A DNA stretch of 64,000 nucleotides, taken from contig NZ_CP160402.1 in NCBI RefSeq assembly GCF_040730185.1, forward strand, positions 3,100,001 to 3,164,000, in the 5' to 3' direction. Positions 1 to 8,778 of this stretch are shown here, piece after piece. Position 1 is the stretch's first letter. Every line of letters starts with the position of its first letter. The position numbers and the translations under genes are program-made. Origin of the DNA: Streptomyces sp. Je 1-332. GTDB taxonomy: Bacteria; Actinomycetota; Actinomycetes; Streptomycetales; Streptomycetaceae. The notes under the pieces are model-generated. The model made no database searches, had not been told where the DNA came from, and saw nothing but the letters and a program-made list of their open reading frames with translations.

Positions 1-135
1 GCCGCAGTTCGTGACCGTGTACGGGAAGCCTGGGGCCTTGGACTCCGGCTTCGAGTCGGCGCCGTCGGAGGACGAGCACGCGGCGAGCGGGGCCAGCAGG
101 GCCGCGGCGAGCAGCAGACGTATGGGGCGGGACAT
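1..135 (-). CDS. Substrate-binding lipoprotein of an ABC importer, probably cobalamin (truncated by window edge)
   Basis: Only the first 45 codons are visible; the rest lies off the left edge. The start shows a classical lipoprotein signal: arginine-containing n-region, leucine/alanine-rich core and lipobox LAAC with the lipidated cysteine at residue 20, followed by a Ser/Asp linker. The stretch FPYTVTNCG after the linker resembles the beginning of the mature domain of periplasmic binding proteins of the siderophore/B12 class (BtuF/FecB type). The leader carries a cobalamin riboswitch, so B12 or cobalt-corrinoid uptake is the best guess. GGAGGAGGC before the ATG is a strong ribosome binding site. 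The family call rests mostly on the riboswitch; the catalogue of residues seen is too short to prove it. Confidence 0.65.
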   Translation of the reverse strand, partial: MSRPIRLLLAAALLAPLAACSSSDGADSKPESKAPGFPYTVTNCG

Positions 136-186
136 GGCTGAGCTGCCTCCTCCAGGGGATTTCCGCGTCCCCTGCGTCGTGGGAGA

Positions 187-300
187 AGAAGGCGGCAGGT
201 CAGTTCCTGACTGCCCCACCCGCGAAGGGTGGGGTCACAGTGGCGGGACCGTGCCGGATTCGCACCGGCTTCCTGGGTCCTGCCGCCTCGAAGGTGAAGC
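187..300 (-). promoter_or_regulatory. Cobalamin riboswitch
   Basis: Reading the minus strand, the leader contains the conserved blocks of the B12 element in the right order: GAAGCCGGTGCGAATCCGGC, then CGGTCCCGCCACTGT, then a GC-rich hairpin around CCCACCC/GGGTGGG, then AGTCAGGAACTGACCTGCC, which is the B12 box. It ends about 50 bases before the start of the lipoprotein gene. In this class adenosylcobalamin binding normally lowers expression by hiding the ribosome binding site or by termination. Here it would switch the downstream lipoprotein gene off when B12 is plentiful. Confidence 0.93.
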
Positions 301-317
301 TCAGTATGCCTGGAGGA

Positions 318-740
318 TCAGTACGCCTGGACGACCTTCACCTCTTCTTCGGTGACCTCGCCGTCCACGATCCGGAAGGAGCGGAACTGGAAGTCGCCCG
401 CGTCGTCGGTGTCGGCCGTGGAGACCAGGACGTAGTGGGCGCCCGGCTCGTTGGCGTACGAGATGTCGGTGCGCGAGGGGTAGGCCTCGGTCGCCGTGTG
501 CGAGTGGTAGACGATCACCGGCTCCTCGTCGCGGTCGTCCATCTCGCGGTAGAGCTTGAGGAGGTCGCCCGAGTCGAACTCGTAGAACGTGGGCGAGCGT
601 GCCGCGTTCAGCATCGGGATGAAGCGCTCGGGGCGGCCGGTTCCCTCCGGGCCCGCGACCACACCGCAGGCCTCGTCGGGGTGGTCCTGGCGCGCGTGCG
701 CGACGATCTGGTCGTGGAGGGCCTGGGTCAGGGTCAGCAT
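318..740 (-). CDS. JAMM/MPN+ zinc metallopeptidase (M67 family, Mec-like)
   Basis: This 140-residue protein is a single JAB/MPN domain. The metal site is readable as E23, H79, H81, S89 and D92, the last four fitting HxHx7SxxD exactly. Mycobacterial Mec removes cysteine from the C-terminus of the sulfur carrier CysO and is encoded beside clpS and a DUF2017 gene, as here, so a role in sulfur-carrier processing is likely. The partner genes cysO and cysM are not in the window. Between mec and the window edge lies the B12-regulated lipoprotein gene. No good Shine-Dalgarno precedes the ATG. The protein has no signal peptide and should be cytosolic. Confidence 0.85.
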   Translation of the reverse strand: MLTLTQALHDQIVAHARQDHPDEACGVVAGPEGTGRPERFIPMLNAARSPTFYEFDSGDLLKLYREMDDRDEEPVIVYHSHTATEAYPSRTDISYANEPGAHYVLVSTADTDDAGDFQFRSFRIVDGEVTEEEVKVVQAY

Positions 741-830
741 GGCAGCCAGGATAAGCAGAAGGGCCGACCCGTACCGAAGAGTGGTACGGACCGGCCCACA
801 TGCTGGGATCGAGCGGGAATGACCTGACGG

Positions 831-2306
831 TCAGGACTTGATCGCGTCCTGCTTGTCCGCCTCGCCACCACCCGTCGACTGCGTGTCGTTGCGCTTCTGC
901 ATGACCAGATAGCCGACGCCGAGGATCAGCGCCCACACCGGAGCGGCGTAGAGCGAGATCCGCGCGTCCTTGTCGATGCCCATCATGACGATGACCATCG
1001 CGATGAAGGCGAGCGCGAACCAGCTCGTGAACGGAGCTCCCGGCGCACGGAAGGTGGACATCGGCAGCTCGCCGCGGTCGGCCTTGCGGCGGTACTTGAT
1101 CTGGCAGATCAGGATCATGATCCAGGCCCACATGCCGGAGATGGTCGCGAAGGAGACGACGTAGTTGAACGCCTCGCCCGGCCACTGGTAGTTGATCCAG
1201 ACGCCGACCAGCATCAGGGTCGCGGAGAAGGTGGTGCCGACCAGCGGCAGGCCGTTCTTCGTCAGCTTGGTGAAGAACTTCGGGCCCTGGCCGTTGAGCG
1301 CGAGGTCGCGCAGCATGCGGCCGGTGGAGTACATGCCCGAGTTGCAGGAGGAGAGCGCGGCCGTCAGGACGACGAAGTTGACGATCGCGGCGCCGATGCC
1401 GAGGCCCATCTCCTGGAAGGCCGCGACGAACGGCGAGACGCCCGGCTGGAACGAGGTCCACGGCACGACCGAGAGGATCATGACGAGGGCGCCGACGTAG
1501 AAGACGGCGATGCGCCACGGCACGGTGTTGATGGCCTTGGGCAGGACGGTCTTCGGGTCCTTGGACTCGCCCGCGGTGACGCCGACCAGCTCGACGGCGA
1601 GGAAGGCGAACATCACGATCTGCAGCGTCATCAGCGTGGAGCCGATGCCGTTCGGGAAGAAGCCGCCCTGGTCCCACAGGTGGGAGACGGACGCGGTGTC
1701 GCCGGCGTCGGAGAAGCCGATGGTGAGGATGCCGGCGCAGATGAGGATCATGCCGATGATCGCGGTGACCTTGACCATCGAGAACCAGAACTCGAGCTCA
1801 CCGAAGAGCTTCACGGAGATCAGGTTGGCGCCGTACAGGATGACCGTGAAGATCAGCGCGTAGGCCCATTGTGGAATGGCGTCATGTGTCCAGTACTGCA
1901 TGTACTGGGCCGCTGCCGTGACTTCCGTGATGCCGGTGACGACCCAGAAGAGCCAGTACGTCCAGCCGGTCACGTACCCGAAGAACGGGCCGATGAATTC
2001 ACGCGCGTACTCCGAGAAGGAGCCCGACACGGCGCGGTACATGAGCAGCTCGCCCAGGGCCCGCATGATGAAGAAGATGACGAGGCCGGCGATGGCGTAC
2101 GCCAGGATGAGGCTCGGACCGGCCTTGTGAATGGCCTTGCCCGCACCGAGGAACAGGCCGGTGCCGATGGCACCGCCGATCGCGATCATCTGGATCTGCC
2201 GGGCGCCGAGCCCGCGCTGATAACCCTCGCCTGACGTGCCGGACGAACCGCCCGTTCCGCCGGCCTCATTGCCGTCGTGATGCTCTTCGACCTGCACTGA
2301 GGTCAT
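831..2306 (-). CDS. Amino acid permease, APC superfamily (GabP/CycA/AnsP-like)
   Basis: A 491-residue polytopic protein with about 12 hydrophobic segments. The first one carries the APC signature IGGAIGTGLFLGAGKAI, followed by GPSLILAYAIAG and a conserved ALGELLMYR loop, as in proton-coupled amino acid symporters of the AAT subfamily. The C-terminal tail is short and polar. The ATG at 2306 is chosen because GGAGAAAGG lies 7 bases upstream; an in-frame GTG six codons earlier overlaps that site and is less likely. Substrate cannot be told from sequence: GABA, D-serine/glycine, proline and asparagine carriers share these motifs. The gene stands between mec and DUF2017 and is probably transcribed from its own promoter in the long leader. 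Confidence 0.88.
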   Translation of the reverse strand: MTSVQVEEHHDGNEAGGTGGSSGTSGEGYQRGLGARQIQMIAIGGAIGTGLFLGAGKAIHKAGPSLILAYAIAGLVIFFIMRALGELLMYRAVSGSFSEYAREFIGPFFGYVTGWTYWLFWVVTGITEVTAAAQYMQYWTHDAIPQWAYALIFTVILYGANLISVKLFGELEFWFSMVKVTAIIGMILICAGILTIGFSDAGDTASVSHLWDQGGFFPNGIGSTLMTLQIVMFAFLAVELVGVTAGESKDPKTVLPKAINTVPWRIAVFYVGALVMILSVVPWTSFQPGVSPFVAAFQEMGLGIGAAIVNFVVLTAALSSCNSGMYSTGRMLRDLALNGQGPKFFTKLTKNGLPLVGTTFSATLMLVGVWINYQWPGEAFNYVVSFATISGMWAWIMILICQIKYRRKADRGELPMSTFRAPGAPFTSWFALAFIAMVIVMMGIDKDARISLYAAPVWALILGVGYLVMQKRNDTQSTGGGEADKQDAIKS

Positions 2307-2667
2307 GGTGACGCCTTTCTCCACGCTGATCCGTGCCCGCAGTCTGCGTATGGCAACGGATCAGGTCCTGATCCCCCCGGATATGGATGGAGTGCTACCG
2401 GCGGTCTGCCGGCCCGAGCGCCACCGGTGACATGGGTGGCGTCACCGAGTGGTCGTGAAGATTTATCACGGCCGTGACAGTGATCGGCCGTGGCACGTGT
2501 GGCTCACGCCACGAGAAAAACCGGACAAAATTCCCTCGGCGCCTCAAAAATGGGCAGTTAAGTGACGCGATCGTTATCCGGATTTGAGCGTCCGATGAGC
2601 GAACGGAGTGTAATCGCTGCCGCTTACACCGACTTTGCGGGCGACCGTGGCCACTTCCGTGTGACTT
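2307..2667. other. Intergenic leader of the permease gene, no gene seen
   Basis: This 361-base gap is less GC-rich than its surroundings and has no open frame with Streptomyces codon bias. It holds a 17-base palindrome at 2358-2374, a hairpin-like CGGTGAC/GTCACCG pair near 2427-2450, and a CACGGCCGTG palindrome near 2468. It probably contains the permease promoter and the 3' end of the DUF2017 transcript. Confidence 0.6.
2358..2374. promoter_or_regulatory. Palindromic operator candidate upstream of the permease
   Basis: GGATCAGG-T-CCTGATCC is a perfect inverted repeat with 8-base arms around one central base, 52 bases before the permease start codon. This size and symmetry suit a dimeric repressor. 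No regulator gene lies next to it, so the binding protein is unknown. Confidence 0.45.
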
Positions 2668-3270
2668 CTAACCGATGAGGGTGGCGACCAGCGTCTCCTG
2701 CAGACCGCCGAGCCAGAGATAGGCCATCACCATCGGCTTGCGGGCGTCGGAGTCCGGCAGCTGGTAGAGCAGGTCCGTGTCCTCCTCGTCGGTCACCTCC
2801 AGGCGGGCGCCGATCGCGAGGCGGAGGTCGTTGAGCGCGCCGAGCCAGTGCCGCGACTCGTCGGCGGACAGCTTCAGGACGGCGCCGCCCTCGCCCTTCG
2901 ACGTCAGCGCGTCCAGGCTGCGGATCACCACCAGGGCGTCCTCGCGCTTCTTGGCCCGCAGGTCGTTCTCGGTGAAGCGCCTGAACTCCGAGGAGTAGGC
3001 CCGCAGTTCGTCGGCGTCGGTGGCGCCCTCCTCGCTGCCGGGCCCGCCATAGGCGTCCGGAAGGAGCCGCTGGAGGACCGGGTCGGTGGGCGGCTCGCTC
3101 GGGCCTTCGGCGAACAGCTCCGCGAGCGGATCGTCGGGGGCGTCCTCGGCCGGGCCCGGACCGATCAGCTCCAGGAGCTGGACGGCGAGGGACCGGATGA
3201 TCGAGATCTCGACCTCGTCGAGCGCGACGGCCGCGCCGCCCCCGGGAATGGCTTCGAATTGTCCTGGCAT
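2668..3270 (-). CDS. DUF2017 family protein
   Basis: This 200-residue, acidic, mainly helical protein has no signal peptide or membrane segment. It opens with MPGQFEAIPGGGAAVALDE, the usual beginning of the actinobacterial DUF2017 family. The family is found directly downstream of clpS in mycobacteria and streptomycetes, and here the gap to clpS is 11 bases, so the two are one transcription unit. The start at 3270 was preferred to an upstream in-frame ATG that would lie inside clpS. Function is unknown; the linkage suggests a link to ClpS-dependent proteolysis, which is inference. Confidence 0.85.
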   Translation of the reverse strand: MPGQFEAIPGGGAAVALDEVEISIIRSLAVQLLELIGPGPAEDAPDDPLAELFAEGPSEPPTDPVLQRLLPDAYGGPGSEEGATDADELRAYSSEFRRFTENDLRAKKREDALVVIRSLDALTSKGEGGAVLKLSADESRHWLGALNDLRLAIGARLEVTDEEDTDLLYQLPDSDARKPMVMAYLWLGGLQETLVATLIG

Positions 3271-3281
3271 CAGATGCGTCG

Positions 3282-3596
3282 CTACTTCCGGTCCTGCTGG
3301 AGGGTGGCCCACAGACCGTATCCGTGCATGGCCTGTACGTCGCGCTCCATCTCCTCGCGGGAGCCGGTGGAGACGACCGCGCGACCCTTGTGATGCACGT
3401 CCATCATCAGCTTCGTGGCCTTCTCCTTCGAGTACCCGAAGTAGGACTGGAACACATAGGTCACGTAACTCATCAGATTGACCGGGTCGTTGTGGACGAG
3501 CGTGATCCAGGGGACGTCGGGCTCCGGGACGGCGAAGGTCTCTTCGTCGGATTCCGGGCGGGTGATCTCTGCGGGAGCCGTACTCACGCCACCCAT
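3282..3596 (-). CDS. clpS: ATP-dependent Clp protease adaptor ClpS
   Basis: This 104-residue adaptor delivers N-degron substrates to the Clp chaperone. The core has the family hallmarks [20 protein letters not shown] (the N-D-P loop contacts the substrate N-terminus) and, further on, [14 protein letters not shown], whose histidines line the pocket. The N-terminal 35 residues are a flexible tail. The ATG at 3596 is preceded by a GGGTGGC stretch; a GTG three codons later is an alternative. It is divergent from pncB with about 80 bases between starts. Its partner in actinobacteria would be ClpC1. Confidence 0.95.
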   Translation of the reverse strand: MGGVSTAPAEITRPESDEETFAVPEPDVPWITLVHNDPVNLMSYVTYVFQSYFGYSKEKATKLMMDVHHKGRAVVSTGSREEMERDVQAMHGYGLWATLQQDRK

Positions 3597-3676
3597 GCTG
3601 CCACCCGCAGGGGGCCCTCGCACAAATGGACTCAGGAAATCGTCAGAGTGACGAGATGCGGGGTAGCATCCTTCGT

Positions 3677-5005
3677 ATGAACACAGCGGACCTTGGGCTG
3701 CCGGTGGATGTTCCGTCGACCGCGCTCTTCACGGATCACTACGAGCTCACGATGCTGCAGGCCGCGCTGAAGGCCGGCACCGCCGACCGGCGCTCCGTCT
3801 TCGAGGTCTTCACCCGCAGACTGCCCGAGGGACGCCGCTATGGAGTGGTCGCCGGAACCGGCCGCGTCCTGGACGCCGTGGAGAACTTCCGCTTCGACGC
3901 CGACGTCATCGGCTTCCTGCGCGAGCGCCGTGTCGTCGACGAGGAGACCCTCCAGTGGCTCGCCTCGTACCGCTTCAGCGGTGACGTCTGGGGCTATCCG
4001 GAGGGCGAGGTCTACTTCCCCGGCTCGCCGATCCTGCGCGTCGAGGGCTCCTTCGCGGAGTGCGTGCTCCTGGAGACGGTGATCCTCTCCATCCTCAACC
4101 ACGACTCGGCGATCGCGGCCGCCGCCTCCCGGATGGCATCGGCCGCCGGTGAGCGCCCGCTGATCGAGATGGGCGCGCGGCGTACGCACGAGCTGGCGGC
4201 CGTCGCCGCCTCGCGCGCCGCGTACGTCGGCGGCTTCACGACCACGTCCGACCTGGCCGCCGGGTTCCGCTACGACATCCCGACGGTCGGCACATCGGCC
4301 CACGCCTTCACCCTCCTGCACGACACCGAACGCGACGCCTTCCAGGCGCAGGTGGACTCCCTCGGGCCCGGTACCACCCTGCTCGTGGACACGTACGACG
4401 TGACCGAGGCCGTCCGCACCGCCGTCGAGGTCGCCGGGCCGGAGCTCGGCGCCGTGCGCATCGACTCCGGGGACCTGCTCCTGGTCGCGCACCGGGTCCG
4501 GCAGCAGCTGGACGAGCTCGGGGCGACCGCGACGAAGATCGTCGTGACCTCCGACCTGGACGAGTACGCCATCGCCTCGCTGGCTGCGGCGCCCGTGGAC
4601 GCGTACGGGGTCGGCACCCAGCTCGTCACCGGGTCCGGGCACCCGACCTGCTCGATGGTCTACAAGCTGGTGGCCCGCGCCCACTCGGCGGACCCGCACG
4701 CCCGCCTCGAACCGGTGGCCAAGAAGTCGCTCGGCGCCAAGTCGTCGGTGGGCGGGCGCAAGTGGGCCGCGCGCCGGCCCGACGAGTACGGGGTCGCCGA
4801 GGCCGAGGTGATCGGCACGGGGGCCGTGCCGGTGGAGCTCGCCGACCACCAGCTGCTCGTCGAGCTGATCAAGGGCGGTGAGGTGGTGGCGCGCGAGCCG
4901 CTGGACACCGTGCGCGACCGGCACGCGGAGGCGCGGGGCCGGCTGCCTCTGTCGGCTACGCAGCTGTCGAAGGGCGAGGCCGTCATTCCGACGGAGTACG
5001 TCTGA
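3677..5005 (+). CDS. pncB: Nicotinate phosphoribosyltransferase
   Basis: A 442-residue enzyme of the Preiss-Handler pathway, making nicotinate mononucleotide from nicotinate and PRPP. The N-terminus shows [17 protein letters not shown], and the barrel carries [20 protein letters not shown] and the later loop [20 protein letters not shown], typical of NAPRTase. The ATG at 3677 was preferred over an upstream in-frame ATG because it begins the conserved part of the protein. Together with pncA 148 bases downstream it forms a nicotinamide salvage pair: PncA makes the substrate for PncB. Confidence 0.94.
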   Translation: MNTADLGLPVDVPSTALFTDHYELTMLQAALKAGTADRRSVFEVFTRRLPEGRRYGVVAGTGRVLDAVENFRFDADVIGFLRERRVVDEETLQWLASYRFSGDVWGYPEGEVYFPGSPILRVEGSFAECVLLETVILSILNHDSAIAAAASRMASAAGERPLIEMGARRTHELAAVAASRAAYVGGFTTTSDLAAGFRYDIPTVGTSAHAFTLLHDTERDAFQAQVDSLGPGTTLLVDTYDVTEAVRTAVEVAGPELGAVRIDSGDLLLVAHRVRQQLDELGATATKIVVTSDLDEYAIASLAAAPVDAYGVGTQLVTGSGHPTCSMVYKLVARAHSADPHARLEPVAKKSLGAKSSVGGRKWAARRPDEYGVAEAEVIGTGAVPVELADHQLLVELIKGGEVVAREPLDTVRDRHAEARGRLPLSATQLSKGEAVIPTEYV

Positions 5006-5152
5006 TTGTGCTGATGTGCGCCGGAGCGGAGAGGGGGTGTTCGAACGCCCTCTCCCGCATCGCGTTCGAAGTCTCTACGCTCGGTTCATCCGGCCGAGTC
5101 CCCCTCTCCCTCCCCCAATGCCTACGAGTCTTGCCGAGCCGAAGGACACCCG

Positions 5153-5737
5153 ATGCGCCGCGCTCTGATCGTCGTCGATGTGCAGAACGACTTCTGCGAG
5201 GGCGGCAGCCTCGCGGTCGCCGGGGGTGCCGATGTGGCCGCCGCGATCACCGAGCTGATCGGCCAGGCGCCGGCGGGCTACCGGCACGTGGTGGCCACGC
5301 GTGATCACCACATCGACCCGGGCGACCACTTCTCCGACCGGCCGGACTTCGCCCGCTCCTGGCCGCCGCACTGCGTGGCGGGCACGGAGGGGATCGGGTT
5401 CCACCCGAACTTCGCGCCGGTCGTGGCGTCCGGGGCCATCGACGCGGTGTTCGACAAGGGGGCCTACTCGGCCGCCTACAGCGGGTTCGAGGGGGCCGAC
5501 GAGAACGGCGTCCCGCTGGCGGACTGGCTGCGGGAGCGGAAGATCAACGAGGTGGACGTGGTGGGAATCGCCACAGACCACTGCGTACGCGCCACGGCCC
5601 TCGACGCGGCCCGTGAGGGCTTCGGCACGACGGTCCTGCTCGACCTGACGGCCGGCGTCTCCAGGGAGTCGACGGAGCGAGCGCTGGAGGAGCTACGGGC
5701 GGCGGGGGTGGAGCTGACCGGAAAGCCGGTCGGCTGA
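5153..5737 (+). CDS. pncA: Nicotinamidase
   Basis: A 194-residue isochorismatase-fold amidohydrolase converting nicotinamide to nicotinate. The catalytic triad is visible as D9 (VVDVQNDF), K102 (FDKGAYS) and C144 (TDHCVRAT). The metal ligands D51 and H53 are in TRDHHIDPG and H73 is in WPPHCVAGTEG, as in pyrazinamidase/nicotinamidase. GAAGGA sits six bases before the ATG. It follows pncB in the same direction and completes the salvage route. Pyrazinamide would also be a likely substrate, by family knowledge. Confidence 0.95.
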   Translation: MRRALIVVDVQNDFCEGGSLAVAGGADVAAAITELIGQAPAGYRHVVATRDHHIDPGDHFSDRPDFARSWPPHCVAGTEGIGFHPNFAPVVASGAIDAVFDKGAYSAAYSGFEGADENGVPLADWLRERKINEVDVVGIATDHCVRATALDAAREGFGTTVLLDLTAGVSRESTERALEELRAAGVELTGKPVG

Positions 5738-5850
5738 GCCCCGCAAGGAGCGCGGACCCCGTAGCGAGCCCCGCAAGGGGCGCGGGGAACGGCGCGGCCA
5801 GCCCCCACCGGTCCTGCGGGCAAAATCCGACCGCGTTCGGGGGGGGCAGC
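5738..5850. repeat. Streptomyces-type dispersed intergenic repeat (CCCCGCAAGGGGCGCGGGGAA family)
   Basis: Downstream of pncA a short motif is repeated: GCCCCGCAAGGAGCGCGG followed about 20 bases later by GCCCCGCAAGGGGCGCGGGG, then AACGGCGCGGCCAGCCCCC. From memory, near-identical strings occur many times between genes in Streptomyces genomes. The unit can fold on itself and may act as a terminator for pncA and the convergent gene. Confidence 0.6.
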
Positions 5851-5862
5851 GGCCCCCGCGGA

Positions 5863-6216
5863 TCAGACCCCTGAAGGGCTGACCGCCGGCCCCCCGGGTC
5901 TCTGACCCTGAAGCGCCTGCCGCTTCAGAGCACGAATCGGATGCCAAAGCTCAGCGGCAGCGTCCGGCGCCGTACGCCATATCAGCCCGTCCGGATGATG
6001 AAGCACCGCCGTGATCTCGTCCGGCGTCGGCGGCTCCGCGTTGCCCCGCAGATAGACCGCCCGCAGGCCGAGGTTCCGCAGGCGGGTCAGGGCCCTCGCG
6101 CGGTTCACCGCGTGCACGATCATCCGGACGCTGCCACCGCCCAGTGCGGGGTTCGGCAGCGTCAGGGCCACCACCACGCTGCCGTTCGGCAGCTTGCTGA
6201 AACCTCCTGCGGACAT
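5863..6216 (-). CDS. Conserved hypothetical protein, Streptomyces type
   Basis: A 117-residue protein, not assigned to a function. It starts MSAGGFSKLPNGSVVVALTL, then shows an alternating beta/alpha pattern including MIVHAVNRARALTRLRNLGL and RAVYLRGN, ending in a basic Arg/Lys-rich tail. There are no cysteines, signal peptide or membrane segments, so it is probably a small cytosolic domain. GGGGGTG lies 8-14 bases upstream of the ATG. It converges with pncA across the dispersed repeat and is followed upstream by the metalloprotease terminator, so it is probably monocistronic. Codon bias supports it being real. Confidence 0.75.
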   Translation of the reverse strand: MSAGGFSKLPNGSVVVALTLPNPALGGGSVRMIVHAVNRARALTRLRNLGLRAVYLRGNAEPPTPDEITAVLHHPDGLIWRTAPDAAAELWHPIRALKRQALQGQRPGGPAVSPSGV

Positions 6217-6302
6217 GGCTGGTCACACCCCCGTGAGACGACGCACAGAGCCCCTGGCCGGACCCTGTGTCAATAAGAAATCCACAGGACGCACCTAAAC
6301 AC

Positions 6303-6338
6303 GATCGGCCGCCGCCCGCTAGAGGGCGACGACCGATC
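6303..6338 (-). terminator. Terminator of the M6 protease gene
   Basis: A hairpin with 15-base arms (GATCGGTCGTCGCCC on the minus strand, pairing with two G-U wobbles) and a short loop lies 25 bases after the protease stop codon and is followed by TGTTTAGG on the minus strand. Confidence 0.7.
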
Positions 6339-6363
6339 ATGGCTTGACCTGCGGAAATGCCGA

Positions 6364-8778
6364 TTACTTCGTGGAGGGACCCACCTGGACCGTCATCGAG
6401 GACCCATCCTTCGGCTGCTTGATGATCTTGATCTGGGTGTTGGTGTCAGTGACCTTGACACTTCCCGTGGGGTTCTCCTCGAACCAGTAGGTGCCCTTGC
6501 GGTCGTCGAAGACCGGGACACCCTTCTGGGACTTGATCTTCAGCGCGACGTCCGCGTTGTGGAGCGTGAACTTGTCGGTCGCGAACTTGCTGAAGGGCGC
6601 GTCGAACGGCTGGATCTTGTTCCGCAGCAGGGTGCCGTCCGTCCACTTGAGCGGCTTGGCGTGCGCGTCCACCGGCAGGATCAGACCCTGGCCGGGGTGC
6701 GCGCTGGTGTTGTTGTCCTTCTGCGAGGTGTCCCACTGCCAGACCATCAGGCCGGTCTGGTACGGGTAGTGCTCGACCCAGTCCGGACGGGTCTTGGAGA
6801 AGCCGAAGTTGTACGGGCCGACCTTCAGGGTCTTGTCGTACGACACGTACTGCCGGTTCTCGGCGAGGTAGTACTGGTCGTACTTCTTGGTGAAGGACTC
6901 GCCGATGCGCGAAAAGCCCTTCGCCGTCCAGCCGTTGTCGTCGCCCTCGGCGCCGTCCTCGAAGACCTTGGCACCGTCCGCGGTGATCGCGAGGGCGTCG
7001 GCCGCGAAGCCCTTGCCGCCCGCGCCGCCGTCCGTGGAGTAGCGGAAGCGAAGATCGATCTTCTTGCCGGCGTACGCGTCGAGCGGGAACGCCAGCTTCT
7101 TGTACGCACCCGACGCACCGGTCAACGCGGGCTTGTCACCGGCGTCGCGCGGGATGGCCTTGCCGTCCGCCGTGCCGTCCACAGGCGTCCAGTTGGCGCC
7201 GCCGTCCGTCGACACCTCGGTGTAGAGGTAGTCGTAGTTGGCCTCGATGTCCCACCAACCGTCGAGGGAGAGCGCGGCCTTGGACTTGCCGGTCAGGTCG
7301 ACCGAGCGCGTCAGGGTGTTCTTGAGGTCGTCGCCCTGGTCGCTCCACCACTGCTTGGAGCCCTCGGTGGGCTTGGTGACCGTGGTGGTGACGGCCTTCT
7401 TCGGAAGGTCGACGACGAGCGCCTGGCGGTGACGGGTGTTGTACTCCGAGACGCCCAGCTTGTGCTCGGACGTCGTCGCGGCCTTGGCCTTGGCGTAGTC
7501 GAGCCAGCCCAGCTGGAACTTGTCCCAGGCGGTCATGTCGCCGGGCAGGTCGCCGATGGCGTCCTTGCCGGTGCCGAGCCAGGAACCGGCCGACATCAGC
7601 GACCAGAAGCCGACCGAGTTCTCGCCCTTGCCCGTGGTGTCGTACAGGTCGGGCAGACCGAGGTCGTGGCCGTACTCGTGGGCGAAGACGCCGAGGCCGC
7701 CGTTCTCCGGCTGCATCGTGTAGTCGCCGACCCAGATGCCAGAGTCGCCGATCTGGGTGCCGCCCGACTTGTTGTTCGCGGGCCCGGTGTTGCCCGCGTC
7801 GTTGCCGTACGCGTACCAGCGGTGCGCCCACAGGGCGTTGGTGCCCTCGGCGCCGCCGCCGGCCGACTCGTCCTCGCCCGCGTGGACGATCTGGAAGTGG
7901 TCGATGTACCCGTCGGGCTCGTTGAACTCGCCGTCGCCGTCGAAGTCGTAGCGGTCCCAGAGGTCGTACTTAGCGAGGTCCGCCTTGATCTGGGCGTCCG
8001 TGCGGCCCTGGGCCTTCTGGTCCTTGGTCCAGGCGGTGACGCCGTCCTTCACCGCGTCCCAGACGTTGGCGCAGTTGGTGTCGCCGCAGTAGTTGGAGCC
8101 GTAACGGGCTTCGTTGTAGTCGACCTTGACCCAGTCGGAGACCTCTCCGTCGACCGAGTAACGGCCGGACGAGGTCTTCTCGTAGTAGGTCTTCAGGGAC
8201 TCCTTCTTCTTGCCCTTGGAGTCCTTGCCCTCACCGAAGTACAGGTCCTGGAAGTGCTGCTGGTTGTAGTCCTTCTGCCAGGCCGTGCTGTTGTCCTTCG
8301 CACGGTCCGGCTTGGCTATCTTGTTGTGCGCGGGGCCGGGCTCGCCGCCGTACTTCTTGACCGGCGCCTCGGGGCCGTCCGGGCCGTCGGGGTCGTACAT
8401 GGTGGTGTCGTCCACCTTGTCGCCAAACTCGACCAGGATCGTGAAGATCTTGTCGGTCTTCTCCCGGCCGAGCTCGACGTACTTCTTGTCGTCGAGCTTC
8501 ACGACCTGGGAGCCGCCGCGCTTCTGTACCTTGGCGTCGCCCTCGATGACCTGCTGGAGGGCGGCCTTGCGCTGCTGGGCCTGCTCCTTGCTGAAGGGCC
8601 CGTCCAGGTCGTGGTCGACCTGCGCCTTGGCCCGGCTCGGGTCCTGCCGGTCGATGGCGGGCGCGCCGCCCGGACCATCTTCCTTGGCCGACGCGGTGGC
8701 TGCCGAGAACGTGGCGGCTGCCGCGGCCATCGCCACGGCAGCCGCGGTGGCTCTGAACGTCCGTCTACTGACTGTCAC
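6364..8778 (-). CDS. Secreted immune inhibitor A-type metalloprotease (peptidase M6)
   Basis: An 804-residue exported zinc protease. The GTG at 8778 is selected because GGGGGAGGA lies about 10 bases upstream and the protein then opens with a typical signal peptide: MTVSRRTFRA followed by an alanine-rich core and ATASAKE cleavage region. After a propeptide-like segment the catalytic site is HEYGHDLGLPD at 367-377 (H367, E368, H371, D377). An acidic DFDGDGEFNEPDGYID loop near 278-294 looks like a calcium site. C-terminal beta-rich modules resemble the immune inhibitor A accessory domains. It should digest external protein, and has its own terminator. In S. coelicolor a similar secreted protease is encoded near this position, from memory. 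Confidence 0.93.
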   Translation of the reverse strand: MTVSRRTFRATAAAVAMAAAAATFSAATASAKEDGPGGAPAIDRQDPSRAKAQVDHDLDGPFSKEQAQQRKAALQQVIEGDAKVQKRGGSQVVKLDDKKYVELGREKTDKIFTILVEFGDKVDDTTMYDPDGPDGPEAPVKKYGGEPGPAHNKIAKPDRAKDNSTAWQKDYNQQHFQDLYFGEGKDSKGKKKESLKTYYEKTSSGRYSVDGEVSDWVKVDYNEARYGSNYCGDTNCANVWDAVKDGVTAWTKDQKAQGRTDAQIKADLAKYDLWDRYDFDGDGEFNEPDGYIDHFQIVHAGEDESAGGGAEGTNALWAHRWYAYGNDAGNTGPANNKSGGTQIGDSGIWVGDYTMQPENGGLGVFAHEYGHDLGLPDLYDTTGKGENSVGFWSLMSAGSWLGTGKDAIGDLPGDMTAWDKFQLGWLDYAKAKAATTSEHKLGVSEYNTRHRQALVVDLPKKAVTTTVTKPTEGSKQWWSDQGDDLKNTLTRSVDLTGKSKAALSLDGWWDIEANYDYLYTEVSTDGGANWTPVDGTADGKAIPRDAGDKPALTGASGAYKKLAFPLDAYAGKKIDLRFRYSTDGGAGGKGFAADALAITADGAKVFEDGAEGDDNGWTAKGFSRIGESFTKKYDQYYLAENRQYVSYDKTLKVGPYNFGFSKTRPDWVEHYPYQTGLMVWQWDTSQKDNNTSAHPGQGLILPVDAHAKPLKWTDGTLLRNKIQPFDAPFSKFATDKFTLHNADVALKIKSQKGVPVFDDRKGTYWFEENPTGSVKVTDTNTQIKIIKQPKDGSSMTVQVGPSTK

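Noticed and set aside
5039..5071. GTTCGAAC ... GCGTTCGAA pair between pncB and pncA, LexA-like
   Set aside because: SOS boxes need GAAC-N4-GTTC; here the related halves are over 20 bases apart. pncA is not an SOS gene.
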